The position numbers were made by a program, and so were the translations under genes. Shown in pieces: positions 28,234 through 36,075 of a stretch of 64,000 nt of DNA. The notes under the pieces are model-generated. The model had not been told where the DNA came from and ran no database searches. It was given only the letters and a program-made list of their open reading frames with translations. Location: the NCBI RefSeq assembly GCF_035917975.1, contig NZ_CP109130.1, positions 3,472,001 through 3,536,000 of the forward strand, given 5' to 3'. The stretch's first letter is position 1, and every line of letters begins with the position of its first letter. This DNA is from Streptosporangium sp. NBC_01756 (lineage in GTDB: Bacteria > Actinomycetota > Actinomycetes > Streptosporangiales > Streptosporangiaceae).

Positions 28234-28947
28234 TCACCGCTGGTCCGGCACTCCTAGTACGGCCCGTACGACGGCGTCGGTGTCGGTGAGGTCCTCCAGC
28301 ACCAGCTCCGCGCCGGCCTCGCGGAGCACCGCGGCGTCATTGAAGCCGGTGGCGACCGCGACCACCCTCGCCCCGCCCAGGTGACCGGCCAGCACGTCGT
28401 TCGGGGTGTCGCCGACCAGCACGGTGCTGTCCGGGGTGAAGGACCCGCCGTACTTGCGGGCGGCCCGGTCCTGCGCCAGGCCCACCAGGGCGGCCCGATC
28501 CTCGTGGTCCATGCCGTAGGCCGCCACCTCGAAGTCCACGAGGTGGTCCAGCCCGAACGCCTTCAGCTTGCCGATCGCGAGCGGCTCCATGTTGCCGGTG
28601 AGCACCGACTGGATGACGTCGTCCCGCTCCGCCAGCGCCTCCAGCGCCGCCAGTGCCCCCGGCAGGGCCCGGCCCCGTTCCCGGATGGCGGCCTCGTAGC
28701 CGGCGAACGCCTCGGCGATGGCGGCGCCGAAGGAGTCGAGGAGCCCGTCCGTCACCTCGATGCCGTGGGACCGGAGGACCTCGGTGCTGATCGCCCGCTC
28801 GGTCCGCCCGGCGAAGTCCGCGATCCGCTCCAGCCGCCGGCCGGTGGCCGCGTGCAACGCGTCGGCGTAGACGTCCCTGGCGACCCCGCTGATATGGACC
28901 AGCGTGTGGTCGATGTCCCACAGCACGAGCGTTCTCGAAGTGCTCAC
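28234..28947 (-). CDS. HAD-family hydrolase (phosphatase)
   Basis: Protein of 237 residues with all HAD motifs: I, LWDIDHTLV (nucleophile D and acid D); II, VLTGN; III, the K of GKLKAFGL; IV, LVGDTPNDVLAG. A helical cap lies between motifs I and II, as in phosphoglycolate-phosphatase-type members. Substrate cannot be told. It follows the Ro60 gene by 34 bases on the same strand and may be co-transcribed with it. Confidence 0.9.
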   Translation of the reverse strand: MSTSRTLVLWDIDHTLVHISGVARDVYADALHAATGRRLERIADFAGRTERAISTEVLRSHGIEVTDGLLDSFGAAIAEAFAGYEAAIRERGRALPGALAALEALAERDDVIQSVLTGNMEPLAIGKLKAFGLDHLVDFEVAAYGMDHEDRAALVGLAQDRAARKYGGSFTPDSTVLVGDTPNDVLAGHLGGARVVAVATGFNDAAVLREAGAELVLEDLTDTDAVVRAVLGVPDQR

Positions 28948-28981
28948 CCTCCGACCCTAACCGGGCGGCCGTCTCCTGTCG

Positions 28982-30568
28982 TCAGGCTCGCAGCCATGGC
29001 CACGACGCGGACTCCCCCGCCTCCAGCAGCGGAATCATCCGGAACACGGCGTCGGAGAACCCGCCGAACTCGTGACGGTTACCGGTGCCGGTCGGCATCG
29101 CCGCGCGCCGGTAACCCTGCAGGTTGTATCCGTACATGGGCACGTGCGCGGGCGCGGCCTCCGTGACGCTCCCGCCGTGGCCGTTCATGGTCTGCATGTC
29201 GGACAGGATCACGACCCGGTCGTGCCCCCGGTAGGTGGCCCGGACCGACCCGGCGATCTGCGTGCCGTGGCCGACCTCGCCGATCCGCCCGCAGAACCGC
29301 GCCACCTCCTTCAGCACGGACGCGCCCGGTCCCACCTCGTGCCGGAACACGCCGTCGGCGAAGCCGTACAGGTCCACGCTGTCCCCGCGGGCCGCCAGGG
29401 CCACGCCGAACAGCGCGGCGGCCTGGGCGGGTGTGACCGCGGAGCGGGCCGAGACGGAACCGCCCGTCATGGACGCCGAGGTGTCGACCAGGATCAGGGT
29501 CCTGCCGCCGAACGCCGGGACGTTCCGCGTCGCCGACGTCAGCGCCCGGTCCAGAGCGTGGCCCCAGCGCTGCGACGGCGCCGTCTGATGCGCCGAGTAG
29601 AACCGGAACGGGAGCTGCCGCGACCGGGCTACCTCCGCCGGGTCGGCGAGCTTGGCGGCGATCCGGTCGGCGACCTCGTCGGAGACGCCGGCCTCGTCGA
29701 AATTCCGCAGATTACGCATGAGCGCCATATATCCCATCGACGGAATTACCGAAGTCCACGCCTCGGCGTCCATCGGCCCCTGGAGCCAGCCGGCAAGCGC
29801 CTCCCAGGTCATCCCCGCCGACGCCAGCCGCTCCTGGTCCGCCAGTACGGCACGGCGCTCGGCCACCGGCACGGAGAGCAGCTCGGACCGGGCGCGGATC
29901 ATCCGCAGCGCGTCCGGAACGGGGTTGCCGCGACTGTGGCGGCGGTCCAGCGCGTGCTGGAACAGTCCGCCCTGCCACGGCCTCCCGGGGTCGGGGGCGG
30001 GGTGGACCAGATCGACGACGTCACCGAACCGGAATCCGCTGCCGTCGGTGTCGTACTTCAGCAGGGAGCGCTCGGTGTAGAGCCGCCGTACGGCGTCGCC
30101 GATGCCACGCTTGACCGGCTTGGGGACGGCTCGGCCGTACCTGGACATCCAGTAGGCGAGCGCTTCGCCGGGCTCGTCCGCGCGCTGCAGCACACCCGCC
30201 ACGAGCTGCCGGTTGCCACCCGCGAGCCCGGCGGCGAGACGTGCCCTGACGGCCTCCAGCGCGGCGACGATCGGCGCCGACCGCAGATTGGCCTCGCCGC
30301 GCAGCCAGGGCAGGAACCCGGCCAGCCACTGGACGTCCTCGACCGCGACCCGGTGAACGAGGGTGCGGAACCGCTCGTCGCGATCTCCCGCCTTCTCGTA
30401 GAAGGTGTTCTCGCCGACCATGTTCGACACGGCCAGCAGGAAGAGCTCACCCTTGGCGTCGCGGGCGTATCCGGGGGCGCCCTCGTGGGTGCGGCCGGAG
30501 GGAGACGTCTCCGTGGTGACCGGACTGGTCGGCACGGCCCGCGTGTTCCTGCGGTTGAACTTCGCCAT
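28982..30568 (-). CDS. rsr: Ro60/Rsr orthologue (TROVE domain RNA-binding protein)
   Basis: Protein of 528 residues from ATG 30568, with GAGAGGAG upstream. Residues about 30-330 are the HEAT-repeat ring of the TROVE domain (for example FLLAVSNMVGENTFYEKAGDRDERFRTLV). The C-terminal von Willebrand A domain has a MIDAS: D362-T-S364-A-S366 in LILVDTSASMTGG, then ILSDMQT. Ro60 rings bind misfolded RNA ends inside the hole and Y RNA on the outside; in bacteria the Y RNA can tether the ring to polynucleotide phosphorylase. Two candidate Y RNA genes lie directly upstream on the same strand, matching the known linkage. Confidence 0.93.
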   Translation of the reverse strand: MAKFNRRNTRAVPTSPVTTETSPSGRTHEGAPGYARDAKGELFLLAVSNMVGENTFYEKAGDRDERFRTLVHRVAVEDVQWLAGFLPWLRGEANLRSAPIVAALEAVRARLAAGLAGGNRQLVAGVLQRADEPGEALAYWMSRYGRAVPKPVKRGIGDAVRRLYTERSLLKYDTDGSGFRFGDVVDLVHPAPDPGRPWQGGLFQHALDRRHSRGNPVPDALRMIRARSELLSVPVAERRAVLADQERLASAGMTWEALAGWLQGPMDAEAWTSVIPSMGYMALMRNLRNFDEAGVSDEVADRIAAKLADPAEVARSRQLPFRFYSAHQTAPSQRWGHALDRALTSATRNVPAFGGRTLILVDTSASMTGGSVSARSAVTPAQAAALFGVALAARGDSVDLYGFADGVFRHEVGPGASVLKEVARFCGRIGEVGHGTQIAGSVRATYRGHDRVVILSDMQTMNGHGGSVTEAAPAHVPMYGYNLQGYRRAAMPTGTGNRHEFGGFSDAVFRMIPLLEAGESASWPWLRA

Positions 30569-30613
30569 GTCGAACTCCTCTCGCGGGTCATGCCGGGAGG
30601 AACCACCGTTCAG

Positions 30614-30737
30614 AACGGATGCCCGAGATCGAGGTCGGCGACGGCACAAAGCGCTCTGCCAGTTGAGCTACACCCCGTTCACCGGGATGACGGGACTCGA
30701 ACCCGCAACCGCTCGATCCATAATCGAAGTATCCGTT
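30614..30737 (-). ncRNA. Candidate YrlA-type Y RNA with tRNA-like module
   Basis: On the minus strand the 5' arm AACGGAT (30737-30731) pairs exactly with ATCCGTT at the 3' end (30620-30614). GATCGAG and CTCGATC continue the stem after an internal loop that includes the motif ACTTC. Inside is a T-arm-like GCGGGTTCGAGTCCCG (30706-30691), then CATCCC pairing with GGGGTG across a loop, then a D-arm-like TAGCTCAACTGGCAGAGC. This is a tRNA whose halves are permuted: the acceptor end is closed by a loop and the anticodon arm is replaced by the long stem. That is the known plan of bacterial YrlA RNAs beside Ro60. Confidence 0.85.
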
Positions 30738-30786
30738 GCCTGCGCACCGGGCACCTGCTGACGGTGGTCCCTCCCGAGATCAAGGA

Positions 30787-30861
30787 GACAGCGGCCTGCC
30801 CGCCAGAGTGGGCAACGGCCCCGAGGGGCCGAGAGGGGTCGAACCTGAAGTATCCGCTGTC
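30787..30861 (-). ncRNA. Second candidate Y RNA, shorter, without D-arm
   Basis: 5' arm GACAGCGG (30861-30854) pairs exactly with CCGCTGTC (30794-30787). Right after the 5' arm comes ATACTTC, as in the first Y RNA. Interior hairpins are GGCCCC-TC-GGGGCC and GCCC...GGGC. A T-arm-like GGTTCGACCCC is present but no D-arm. The 26-bp plus-strand segments 30726-30751 and 30847-30872 match with three differences, one of them a compensatory G-C to A-U change in the stem. Confidence 0.65.
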
Positions 30862-30962
30862 AGCGCACCGGGAGGGCGCCTGAAACCGATGCCAACGGTA
30901 GCGAACAGCGAAATGCACCGCATCTGAGTTTCGCGGCTTTTCCGAGGAATTCGACGCCATGG

Positions 30963-30986
30963 TTGACCTCAACAAAGGTTGAGGTC
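30963..30986 (+). promoter_or_regulatory. SoxR-type box overlapping a -35 element
   Basis: TTGACC (30963-30968) is followed by a dyad: GACCTCAAC (30965-30973), AAAG, GTTGAGGTC (30978-30986). The core CCTCAA-N6-TTGAGG has the spacing of the E. coli soxS SoxR box. It lies about 40 bases upstream of the NmrA-type reductase start, as expected for a redox-activated MerR-type promoter. Confidence 0.75.
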
Positions 30987-31027
30987 GCAGGCTGGTCGCA
31001 GCGACCCCGCCCTGGAAAGAGACCCTC

Positions 31028-31762
31028 ATGATCCTGGTTACCGGAGCGACCGGCAACGTCGGCCGTCAGGCCGTGTCCCAACTCCTCGACGCGGGCGCCG
31101 ACGTGCGCGCGCTGACCCGTGACCCCGCGTCCGCCGCACTTCCGGAAGGCGTCGAGGCCGTACGCGGCGACCTGGCCGATCCCGCCTCGCTGGACGCCGC
31201 GCTGGACGGGGTCGAGTCGGTGCTCCTGGTCTGGCCCACCCTTTCCGCCGACGACTCGGCCGCCGCGACCGTCGAGAGGATCGCCGCACACGCACGCCGT
31301 GTGGTCTACGTCTCCGCACGCGGTGTGTCCGACGATCTGGAGCGGGCGCCGGGCTCGATCCTCGGCTCCCACGCCTACCTTGAGCGCCTGATCAGGCCGT
31401 CCGGGCTGGAGTGGACGTTCCTGCGGCCCGGCGGGTTCGCCGCCAACACCCTGATGTGGGCGGCGCAGATCCGGGACACGGGTGCCGTCCGCTGGGTTCA
31501 CGGGACGGCGGCCAGGTCTCTGATCCACGAGCGCGACATCGCCGCCGTGGGAGTGCGCACGCTGACCGGTGCCGGTCACGGCGGGGCGGCGTACGAGTTG
31601 ACCGGGCCCCAGACGCTGACCCAGATCGAGCAGGTGGCCGCCATCGGCGAGGCCATCGGCCGTCCGGTGCGCTGGGAGGAGCTCTCCCCCGAGACAGCCC
31701 GGCGGCGGGATGCGGAGGGAAGCGAGCCGACGAGGCCGGCTCGTGCCGTAAAAACTAATTGA
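31028..31762 (+). CDS. NmrA-type NAD(P)H-binding reductase, C-terminally short
   Basis: Protein of 244 residues. GATGNVGR glycine motif, then VRALTRDP (NADPH-type), VYVSARGVSDD, FLRPGGFAAN and HERDIAAVG, typical of the SDR a-5 (quinone reductase 2-like, QOR2/NmrA) family. Relatives run on by about 40 residues after WEEL.P; here the tail turns into RRRDAEGSEPTRPARAVKTN and stops, which suggests a truncated end. The promoter carries a SoxR-type box, in keeping with quinone or redox-cycler response in actinomycetes. Confidence 0.85.
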   Translation: MILVTGATGNVGRQAVSQLLDAGADVRALTRDPASAALPEGVEAVRGDLADPASLDAALDGVESVLLVWPTLSADDSAAATVERIAAHARRVVYVSARGVSDDLERAPGSILGSHAYLERLIRPSGLEWTFLRPGGFAANTLMWAAQIRDTGAVRWVHGTAARSLIHERDIAAVGVRTLTGAGHGGAAYELTGPQTLTQIEQVAAIGEAIGRPVRWEELSPETARRRDAEGSEPTRPARAVKTN

Positions 31763-31786
31763 CCTAGGTTAAAACCTAGAGATAAT
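31759..31786 (+). promoter_or_regulatory. Promoter with internal dyad (MerR-like)
   Basis: TTGACC (31759-31764) and GATAAT (31781-31786), or TAATAG (31783-31788), make a -35/-10 pair. Between them lies the perfect dyad CTAGGTT-AA-AACCTAG (31764-31779). It overlaps the reductase stop codon and points to the FBP-domain gene 140 bases downstream. The dyad could alternatively act as a weak terminator. Confidence 0.55.
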
Positions 31787-31922
31787 AGGTTTGCTTCGGC
31801 GAAGTCATCCCATGGATCGTGGGGGCTTGACGGCCGATCGCATGGCGGGCACGGTCGCGGGCCTGGCGGATGCCACCGGACCGGAGAACATCAAGGCGTA
31901 CGCGCCGGAACGGAGTCGAATC

Positions 31923-32441
31923 ATGAATCCGATCGACGAAAAAGAGATACGCGAGTCCTTCGTCAACTGTTCCAAGGGCGAAGCCCGCAGGCTCAACCTG
32001 CCCAGGGGCCTGTCCGAGCTCCCCTGGGCCGATCTCGATTTCCTGGGCTGGCGCGACCCGGGCGCACCCGATCGCGGCTACCTGGTCACCGAGCGGAACG
32101 GCGAGCTGGTCGGCGTCACGCTGCGCCTCGCCCAGGAGACGCGCCGGAGCTTCACCAAGGGCACCATCTGCTCCATCTGCGTGACAGCCCACACCGGCAC
32201 CGGGGTCGCCCTGTTCACCGCGCCCCGAGTCGGCGCCGCAGGCCGCCAGGGCAACACAGTCGGCACCTACATCTGCGCCGACCTGGCCTGCTCGCTCTAC
32301 ATGCGGGGCAGGAAGAAGACCGACCTCGGCATGGATTTCGAGACGCTCACCACGGAGGAACGGGTCGTCCGCGCCGTCGTCAACCTGGAGAGTTTCCTGG
32401 ACAAGATCTTCGACGGCTCCCTGAGCACCACGACGACCTGA
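31923..32441 (+). CDS. FBP-domain (elongation factor G-binding, FusB-like zinc finger) protein
   Basis: Protein of 172 residues from ATG 31923 (GGAG 8 bases upstream). It opens IDEKEIRESFVNCSKGEARRL and carries a treble-clef zinc site from C83 and C86 (CSIC) with C118 and C123 (CADLAC), as in the C-terminal domain of FusB/FusC proteins that bind EF-G and give fusidic acid resistance. In actinomycetes this stand-alone form is widespread and its role is not settled. The leader is long (about 135 bases from the probable promoter). Confidence 0.8.
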   Translation: MNPIDEKEIRESFVNCSKGEARRLNLPRGLSELPWADLDFLGWRDPGAPDRGYLVTERNGELVGVTLRLAQETRRSFTKGTICSICVTAHTGTGVALFTAPRVGAAGRQGNTVGTYICADLACSLYMRGRKKTDLGMDFETLTTEERVVRAVVNLESFLDKIFDGSLSTTTT

Positions 32442-32445
32442 GCCC

Positions 32446-32493
32446 GAGCCGTCGAGCCGTCGAGCCGTCGAGCCGTCGAGCCGTCGAGCCGTC
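32446..32493. repeat. 8-bp tandem repeat (GAGCCGTC), six copies
   Basis: Six perfect head-to-tail copies start four bases after the FBP gene stop. Simple-sequence arrays of this kind change copy number by slippage; no coding role. Confidence 0.92.
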
Positions 32494-32642
32494 GAGGAAA
32501 ACCGTACGCGCCGGTCGGCACCGTGCGGCCACCTCGCGGCCCCGGGATCGGCGGCGCGCAGAGTACGCGGCGAAACCTCCCCACTCTGCGCCTGCCGGGC
32601 AAGGCAAGCCGGATCGCCTGCGGCCGCATAACATCACGAACT

Positions 32643-33191
32643 ATGAAACTTGCGTTGATCAGTGGCAGTCTGCGCGCAGGCTCGACCAACACGATCGTGA
32701 TCCGGACCGTCTCCGAGCTCGTCGGCGACTGGGCCAGCCCGCTCACCTACCTCGATCTGGCGGAGCTGCCGCATTTCAACCCGGACGACGACTTCGAACC
32801 GCTGCACCCGGAGGTGGCCCGGCTGCGCGAACTCATCGCCGAAGCCGACGCGATTCTCTTCTGCACCCCGGAATACGCGGGAGGCCTGCCCGGCTCGTTC
32901 AAGAACCTGCTCGACTGGACGGTCGGCGGAAGTGAGACCACCGACAAGCCGGTGGGGTGGATCAACATCTCCTCGTCTCCAACGAGAGCCGAAGGCGCCC
33001 ACCGGTCCCTGCGCACCGTCCTCGAATACACGGGGGCGAAAGTCGTCGAGTCCGCCTGCGTCCACATACCGGTGCCCCGGACCGCGATAGACGCCGAAGC
33101 CGGTACGGTCACCGACCCCGTCGTACGCGAGGCCCTTTCCGCGACCGCCCGCGCGCTTGCCGACCACGCGACGGAGGCCGCAGGGCGGTAG
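32643..33191 (+). CDS. NADPH-dependent FMN reductase
   Basis: Protein of 182 residues from ATG 32643. Flavodoxin-like fold with ISGSLRAGSTN (FMN phosphate loop) and TPEYAGGLPGSFKNLLDW (the family's P-E-Y-x2-G-x-P-G-x-x-K-N signature). Such enzymes reduce FMN, azo compounds or quinones. The last codons run into a minisatellite, which may vary the C-terminus. It lies near the SoxR-box reductase, so a shared redox-stress role is possible but unproven. Confidence 0.9.
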   Translation: MKLALISGSLRAGSTNTIVIRTVSELVGDWASPLTYLDLAELPHFNPDDDFEPLHPEVARLRELIAEADAILFCTPEYAGGLPGSFKNLLDWTVGGSETTDKPVGWINISSSPTRAEGAHRSLRTVLEYTGAKVVESACVHIPVPRTAIDAEAGTVTDPVVREALSATARALADHATEAAGR

Positions 33192-33286
33192 GGCGTAGGG
33201 CGGTAGGGCGTAGGGCGGTAGGGCGTAGGGCGGTAGGGCGGTAGGGCGTAGGGCGGTAGGGCGGTAGGGCGTAGGGCGGTAGGGCG
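33183..33286. repeat. Minisatellite of GGGCGGTA and GGGCGTA units
   Basis: About fourteen units of 8 bp (GGGCGGTA) and 7 bp (GGGCGTA) mostly alternate over 104 bases, beginning in the last codons of the FMN reductase. The mixed 7/8 lengths would shift any frame read through it. It is strongly G-rich on the plus strand. Confidence 0.95.
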
Positions 33287-33374
33287 CTCATCGGGGCGTC
33301 GCCCGAAGCCAGACCCGGTGGCGCGGCCCTGCCGGTAGTTCCGGGCGGAGACCGAGAGCTGGGAGACTTCCGGA

Positions 33375-33827
33375 ATGCGCATTGCCGATATGACCCCCGA
33401 CGGCGGAGCCCTGGGCCAGGACCTGCTCGCCATCCAGCACGCGGCTTACGCCGTCGAGGCGAAACTCATCGAAGACGACCGGATCCCTCCGCTGCACGAG
33501 ACCCTTGAGGAACTGCGCGCGGAGCGGCTGACCTGGCTGGGCGCCTTTGACGGCGACCGGTTGGTCGGGGCGGTGGCCTGGTCGGAGACGGCGCGGATGG
33601 TGGACATCGACCGGCTCGTCGTGGATCCGGGCATGCACCGGCGTGGTGTCGGAGGCGCGCTGGTGCGGGAGGTCATGACGCGAGCGGGCGACCGCCGGGT
33701 CGTCGTGGCCACCGGCAGGGCCAACGTGCCCGCCCGCACGCTCTATGTGCGGCTCGGTTTCGGCGAGGTCGAGGACGTCGAGGTGATCCCCGGCCTCTGG
33801 ATCACGAGATACGCCCATCCCGCCTGA
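33375..33827 (+). CDS. GNAT-family N-acetyltransferase
   Basis: Protein of 150 residues with IDRLVVDPGMHRRGVGGALVREV, the acetyl-CoA loop (R-R-G-V-G-G), and TGRANVPARTLYVRLGFGEVED. Single-domain length is normal. Substrate unknown. It lies between the minisatellite and the LysR gene, in convergent orientation to the latter. Confidence 0.88.
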   Translation: MRIADMTPDGGALGQDLLAIQHAAYAVEAKLIEDDRIPPLHETLEELRAERLTWLGAFDGDRLVGAVAWSETARMVDIDRLVVDPGMHRRGVGGALVREVMTRAGDRRVVVATGRANVPARTLYVRLGFGEVEDVEVIPGLWITRYAHPA

Positions 33828-33898
33828 GATCCGCGGGTCCCACCGCTCCCGGCCTCCCCGAGAGGACGGTCATCGTGGGAGCCGGTACCGTGGCCGGC

Positions 33899-34780
33899 TC
33901 AGATCCGGCCGTCCGCCGGCGCGACGAGGTGCCGCACGAACACCGCGGCCGCTGCCGTGGGCGCCGGCGACTCGTTCCACGCCAGGCCGATGGGGCGCTG
34001 CTGCCCCGGGGCGAGCGGACGGTAGACGGGGTCGTCGTGTTCCGGTACGGCCGGCAGCGGCAGGACGCCCACCCCGAGCCCCGCCCCGATGAGGCCGCGC
34101 ACGGTGGCGATCTCCTCGCTCTCGAACGCGATGACCGGCTCGAACCCCGCCTCCTGGCACAGCCCGTCGATGACCTTGCGCAGGTCCGTGGTGCGGGCGA
34201 AGGCGATGAACGGCTCCTCGCGCACGTCCGCGAGCGTCAGTCCCTCGACCCGGGCGAGCGGGTGTCCGATCGGCAGGGCGATGCAGAGCTGCTGCTCGCG
34301 CAGGGGATGCCAGCGCGTGCTGTCCCCCTCGGGCGGCGGGGTGACCAGGGCGACGTCGATGTGGCCGTGGTGGAGCCAGCCGAACAGCTCCCTGGCGAAG
34401 GCCTGGTGCAGCTCGAAGCGGATCTCCGGGGTGACGGCCCGGTAGTCGCGGATGATCTCGGGGACCAGCCACCGGCCCACCGAGTGCAGGAATCCGAGCC
34501 TGATCAGCCCGGAGTCGGGGTTGACCAGCGCGTCGATGCGCCGACCGGCACCGTCCAGCTCCGCGACGACCCGGACGGCGTGCTCGCGGAACAGCGCACC
34601 GAACCGGTTGACCGCCAGCCGCCGCCCGCGCCGGTGGAACAGCTCGACCCCCAGTTCGGCCTCCAGCCGGGCGAGTGCCCGGGACAGCGTGGATTGGTTG
34701 ATGCCCTCGATCGCCGCGGTGTCGCGCATGTGCTCCGTGTCACAGAGCGACAGGAACCAGCGCAGAGTTTGCAGGTCCAT
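33899..34780 (-). CDS. LysR-family transcriptional regulator
   Basis: Protein of 293 residues from ATG 34780 (MDLQTLRWFLSLCDTEHMRDTAAIEGINQSTLSRALARLEAELGVELFHRRGRRL); upstream ATGs at 34804 and beyond are less like the family. N-terminal HTH, then a substrate-binding domain with FLHSVGRWLVPEII. Divergent from an MFS transporter with shared dyads between them, so it probably controls that exporter. The inducer is unknown. Confidence 0.9.
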   Translation of the reverse strand: MDLQTLRWFLSLCDTEHMRDTAAIEGINQSTLSRALARLEAELGVELFHRRGRRLAVNRFGALFREHAVRVVAELDGAGRRIDALVNPDSGLIRLGFLHSVGRWLVPEIIRDYRAVTPEIRFELHQAFARELFGWLHHGHIDVALVTPPPEGDSTRWHPLREQQLCIALPIGHPLARVEGLTLADVREEPFIAFARTTDLRKVIDGLCQEAGFEPVIAFESEEIATVRGLIGAGLGVGVLPLPAVPEHDDPVYRPLAPGQQRPIGLAWNESPAPTAAAAVFVRHLVAPADGRI

Positions 34781-34789
34781 ACCGCAATG

Positions 34790-34841
34790 ATGCTGATAGC
34801 GCATCAGCTTCGTCAAAAACTGCATTTTGAGCATCAGCATC
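34790..34841. promoter_or_regulatory. LysR-type dyads in the divergent promoter
   Basis: GCTGAT-AGCGC-ATCAGC (34792-34808) is an interrupted palindrome of the T-N11-A kind. The octamer ATGCTGAT (34790) reappears inverted as ATCAGCAT (34834). Both lie between the LysR and MFS starts. Confidence 0.6.
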
Positions 34842-34860
34842 GGCGGGCCACGATCGAAGG

Positions 34861-36075
34861 GTGACCACCGCCCTCGTGCGCCAAGCCGTCACGGCCGGAT
34901 ACCGGCCGGGCGAGCGCGCCTACCGCCGGATCACGACCGGGCTGATGCTCGGCGGGCTGGCGAACTTCCTGGCCCTCTACCATGTCCAGCCGCTGCTGCC
35001 CGGCATCGCGGGCGCCTACCGGGTCTCCGCGGCGGAGGCGACGGCGGTGCTGTCGCTGTCCACCGTCACGATGGCGGTGGCGCTGCTGTTCGTCGGCCCG
35101 CTCTCCGACGTCGTGGGCCGGGTGCCGATCATGCGGATCTCCCTGGCCGGCTCCGCCGTCCTGGGTCTGGCGGCAGCGGCCGCGCCGACCTGGCACAGCC
35201 TGCTGGTCCTGCGCGGCCTGGAGGGCGTGGCGCTGGCGGGGCTGCCCGCGGTCGCGATCGCCTACCTGCGTGAGGAGATCCATCCGGACGCCCACCTGCG
35301 CGCGAACGCCACCTACATCATGGGGACGGCCCTCGGCGGAGCGGCCGGACGGCTGCTGCCGGGACCGCTGGAGGCGCAGTGGGGCTGGAGCGGGGCCGGC
35401 ACCGTCATCGGTGGCATCACGCTGCTGTGCGCGGCCGGGCTGTGGATTCTGGTGCCGCCTTCCCGGCGGTTCGAGCGCTCCGGGTCGCGCGGACTGGTCC
35501 GCAACACCGCACTGACCCTGCGCGATCCGGCCCTGGTGCTGCTCTGCCTGGTCGGGGCGGCCACGATGGGGGCGTTCGTCGGGCTCTACAACGCGCTGTC
35601 CTTCCGGTTGCAGGCGGCGCCGTACCTCCTGGGCGGCGCGGCCACGCTGGTGTACGCGGCCTACCCGATCGGCATCGCGGCGCCGCCCATCGCCGGGCGG
35701 CTGGCGCTGCGGCGGGGGCGCGGCCTGGTCGCCCTGCCGGGCGTGGCCCTGCTACTGGCGGGGGTCCTGCTCACCGCCGCGCCGGGACTGCCCGCGATCG
35801 TGGCCGGGCTGGGCGTGCTGACCTTCGCCTTCCTCGGCACGCACTCGCTGGTCAGCGGCTGGGTGGCGGGCCGGGCGCACCGCATCGGCGTGGGGGTCGG
35901 GCAGGCCTCGGGGCTCTACCTTCTCGCCTACTACTCCGGGAGTTCGGTGTTCGGGGCGTTGGCCGCCTATCTGTGGCAGACGGGCGGGTGGTCGGGCGTG
36001 ATCGCCGTCTCCTCGGTCCTGACCGTCGCGGCCGGGACCCTCGTGCTCCTGGCCCGCCGCTTCGACACCCCGTGA
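34861..36075 (+). CDS. MFS transporter (YnfM-like exporter)
   Basis: Protein of 404 residues from GTG 34861 with twelve predicted helices, GPLSDVVGRVPIM between helices 2 and 3 (the MFS G-x3-D-x2-G-R motif) and an early FLALYHVQPLLPGIAGAYRVS typical of YnfM/CynX-like members. Divergent from LysR, its likely regulator. Drug or small acid efflux is probable; substrate unknown. Confidence 0.9.
   Translation: MTTALVRQAVTAGYRPGERAYRRITTGLMLGGLANFLALYHVQPLLPGIAGAYRVSAAEATAVLSLSTVTMAVALLFVGPLSDVVGRVPIMRISLAGSAVLGLAAAAAPTWHSLLVLRGLEGVALAGLPAVAIAYLREEIHPDAHLRANATYIMGTALGGAAGRLLPGPLEAQWGWSGAGTVIGGITLLCAAGLWILVPPSRRFERSGSRGLVRNTALTLRDPALVLLCLVGAATMGAFVGLYNALSFRLQAAPYLLGGAATLVYAAYPIGIAAPPIAGRLALRRGRGLVALPGVALLLAGVLLTAAPGLPAIVAGLGVLTFAFLGTHSLVSGWVAGRAHRIGVGVGQASGLYLLAYYSGSSVFGALAAYLWQTGGWSGVIAVSSVLTVAAGTLVLLARRFDTP

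Noticed and set aside
30651-30710. A tRNA gene (D-arm and T-arm sequences on the minus strand)
   Set aside because: The 3' half precedes the 5' half, there is no anticodon arm in the right place, and long flanking arms pair. The sequence fits a Y RNA beside Ro60, not a translatable tRNA.
33183-33286. CRISPR-like array
   Set aside because: Units of 7 and 8 bp directly abut without spacers; it is a minisatellite.
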